Part shown: positions 4,536 to 5,304 of the stretch, piece by piece
How the letters are laid out: each line of letters opens with the position of its first letter
Position numbering within the stretch: position 1 is the first letter of the stretch
Assembly: GCA_021767525.1 (NCBI GenBank)
Contig: JAASTF010000237.1
Coordinates: forward strand, 1 to 5,304
Length of the DNA stretch: 5,304 nt
Direction of reading: 5' to 3'
From: Paracoccaceae bacterium
GTDB taxonomy: Bacteria; Pseudomonadota; Alphaproteobacteria; Rhodobacterales; Rhodobacteraceae
Program-made: the position numbers and the translations under genes
The notes under the pieces: model-generated
Seen by the model: only the letters and a program-made list of their open reading frames with translations
Told to the model about the DNA's origin: nothing
Databases searched by the model: none

Positions 4536-5165
4536 TCAATCGTCGCCGTCGCCGTCACCATCACCGTCGCCGTCACCATCGCCATCACCGTCGCCGTCAC
4601 CATCGCCATCGCCATCGCCGTCACCGTCGCCATCGCCGTCACCGTCGCCGTCGCCATCGCCATCGCCGTCACCGTCGCCATCGCCGTCATCGCCTCCATG
4701 ACCGCCATTGTCGTCACCGGGGCCGTCATCGCTGCCACGACCGCGCCCGTCATCGTCGCTGTCATCGTCGCCGCCGCGTCCGCGCCCGTTATCGTCGTCG
4801 CTGTCGTCGTCGTCATAGCCGTCATCATCGTCGTCGCTGTCGTCATAGCCGTCGTCGTCATCGTCGTCGCTGTCATCGTCATCGTCATCGTCGCCGCCGT
4901 GACTGCTGCTGCTGGTCCAGCCACCGCCGCTGCGGCTGTCATCCTGCGCCTCGCGGCCCCAGCCCCAGGCGCCATTGCTGCTGATGGCGATCAGCCCGCC
5001 CTGGCTGGTGGTCGCGCCGGGCGCGGTTGCGGCTTCGAGCGCGGCAAAAGACACGCCATCCAGCAAGGTGGCGTGGTCAAGGGCGCCCGTGGCGCCAGCC
5101 TGTCCGATACCGGCACCCAGCGTGCCGCCCAAGATCAGTCCTGCGAAGGTCATTTTGATACGCAT
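4536..5165 (-). CDS. secreted Asp-rich protein with C-terminal (DG)24 repeat
   Basis: The 209-aa product is not assigned to a named family. Residues 1-25 (MRIKMTFAGLILGGTLGAGI then GQAGA) look like a Sec signal peptide, with a possible cut after A-G-A at 25. Residues 26-90 form a Gly/Ala/Ser-rich segment without a recognisable domain. From 91 on the chain is essentially polyanionic: 64 of 119 residues are Asp, with no Glu or Lys. It contains a D7 run, two S-Dn-GYDD units (99-109, 110-120), Gly-Arg-Gly-Arg interruptions (127-130, 140-144), and 24 DG dipeptides at 160-207 before the final DD. It lacks the RTX nonapeptide (GGxGxDxUx), although every register of the DG run reads DxDxDG, as in EF-hand or thrombospondin-3 Ca2+ loops. 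Exported, intrinsically disordered and cation-binding is the fair inference. AGGAGA 5 nt upstream supports the start. It is the first gene of the - strand cluster. Confidence 0.78.
   Translation of the reverse strand: MRIKMTFAGLILGGTLGAGIGQAGATGALDHATLLDGVSFAALEAATAPGATTSQGGLIAISSNGAWGWGREAQDDSRSGGGWTSSSSHGGDDDDDDDSDDDDDDGYDDSDDDDDGYDDDDSDDDNGRGRGGDDDSDDDGRGRGSDDGPGDDNGGHGGDDGDGDGDGDGDGDGDGDGDGDGDGDGDGDGDGDGDGDGDGDGDGDGDGDD
4539..4688 (-). repeat. DG-coding hexanucleotide array with recent internal duplications
   Basis: About 25 consecutive (GAY GGY) units make up this array. Superimposed on the 6-bp period are exact longer copies: a 24-bp tandem duplication (4563-4586 = 4587-4610) and a 39-bp direct repeat with a 48-bp period (4603-4641 = 4651-4689). 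Gly codons here are only GGC/GGT. The exact long copies mean that at least two duplications are young. This contrasts with the more degenerate array in the adjacent PepSY-like gene. Confidence 0.9.
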
Positions 5166-5170
5166 TGTCG

Positions 5171-5176
5171 TCTCCT
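5171..5176 (-). promoter_or_regulatory. ribosome binding site of the Asp-rich protein gene
   Basis: AGGAGA on the - strand, 5 nt before the ATG at 5165, is a near-ideal SD. It is much better than that of the following PepSY-like gene, so the Asp-rich protein may be the most strongly translated member of the cluster. Confidence 0.7.
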
Positions 5177-5219
5177 ATCCGTTGATCGTCCGTTTCGTGG
5201 TGGGCCGAGGCAACGTGCC

Positions 5220-5264
5220 CCGATAGGTCAATGAAAGGGCAGGACCGGGTGTGCGGGCTATCGG
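5220..5264. promoter_or_regulatory. inverted repeat upstream of the acidic-protein cluster
   Basis: CCGATAG (5220-5226) and CTATCGG (5258-5264) form a perfect 7-bp inverted repeat with a 31-bp spacer. On the - strand TTGACC (5231-5226) overlaps the proximal arm and could be a -35 element, but no clear -10 lies 16-18 bp downstream. A near copy, CTATCCG, occurs at 5175-5181 beside the SD. This may be an operator pair for a regulator, possibly the HTH protein encoded in the cluster; chance is also possible. The remaining sequence of 5166-5304 shows no gene or RNA that could be recognised. Confidence 0.25.
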
Positions 5265-5304
5265 CCAGCGGTTTACCTGCGGCCGGTTCGGCGGCGGGTT
5301 TAGG

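Noticed and set aside
3526..4701. A 391-codon + strand open frame rich in Ala/Val/Ile and then Ser-Pro repeats
   Set aside because: It is antisense to the HTH regulator and both acidic proteins. Its repeats are the frame-shifted complement of the DG arrays, and it has no SD or recognisable domain.
4539..4910. CRISPR-like or VNTR non-coding array
   Set aside because: There are no unique spacers of constant length between conserved repeats, and the units are in-frame codons of an exported protein.
4536..5165. RTX (haemolysin-type) calcium-binding repeats
   Set aside because: The chain has DG dipeptides only and lacks the nine-residue GGxGxDxUx pattern.
4502..5234. Further + strand open frames (Arg/His-rich and Ala/Val-rich) and a - strand Thr/Met/Ala frame over the same repeats
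   Set aside because: A stop-free hexanucleotide array stays open in most frames. Only the - strand DG frame has a signal peptide and a strong SD.

Overview
The window looks like chromosomal DNA from an alphaproteobacterium, most likely of the Rhodobacteraceae (roseobacter/Paracoccus-like) group. The reasons are the high G+C, the strong GC bias at third codon positions, a peptidyl-tRNA hydrolase with a Pro/Ala/Lys tail ending in a short basic helix, and the arrangement L25 - pth - DUF2332. This placement is a judgement from protein style; no search was run.

Layout. (1) 1-832: rplY (ribosomal protein L25/CTC type) on +, preceded by a hairpin-forming leader and closed by a strong intrinsic terminator. 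(2) 834-1157: on -, a small ABM-fold protein that keeps the Asn/Trp/His pattern of IsdG-type haem-degrading monooxygenases. (3) 1158-1244: a short divergent promoter region. (4) 1245-3418: three + strand genes: pth, a DUF2332 protein joined to it by an ATGA overlap, and a cysteine-rich DUF2237 protein about 90 bp further on. (5) 3406-5165: a - strand cluster read right to left. It holds a secreted, extremely Asp-rich protein ending in 24 Asp-Gly dipeptides, then a Tat-like-signal PepSY-like protein that also ends in (DDG)n/(DG)n, then a small two-TM protein with a C-terminal LuxR-type HTH. The regulator ends antisense inside the last codons of the DUF2237 gene. (6) 5166-5304: upstream region of the - strand cluster, with one inverted repeat and no gene.

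The left half is housekeeping: translation (L25, Pth) plus conserved proteins of unknown role. The right half is the unusual part: two neighbouring exported proteins with independent acidic Asp-Gly tails next to a membrane-anchored transcription factor. A reasonable but unproven reading is an envelope or extracellular module that binds divalent cations (probably Ca2+), with the regulator controlling it or responding to it. The DG array at 4539-4688 is imperfect at DNA level but contains exact 24-bp and 39-bp internal duplications, so it appears to have grown by recent tandem duplication and probably varies in length between strains.
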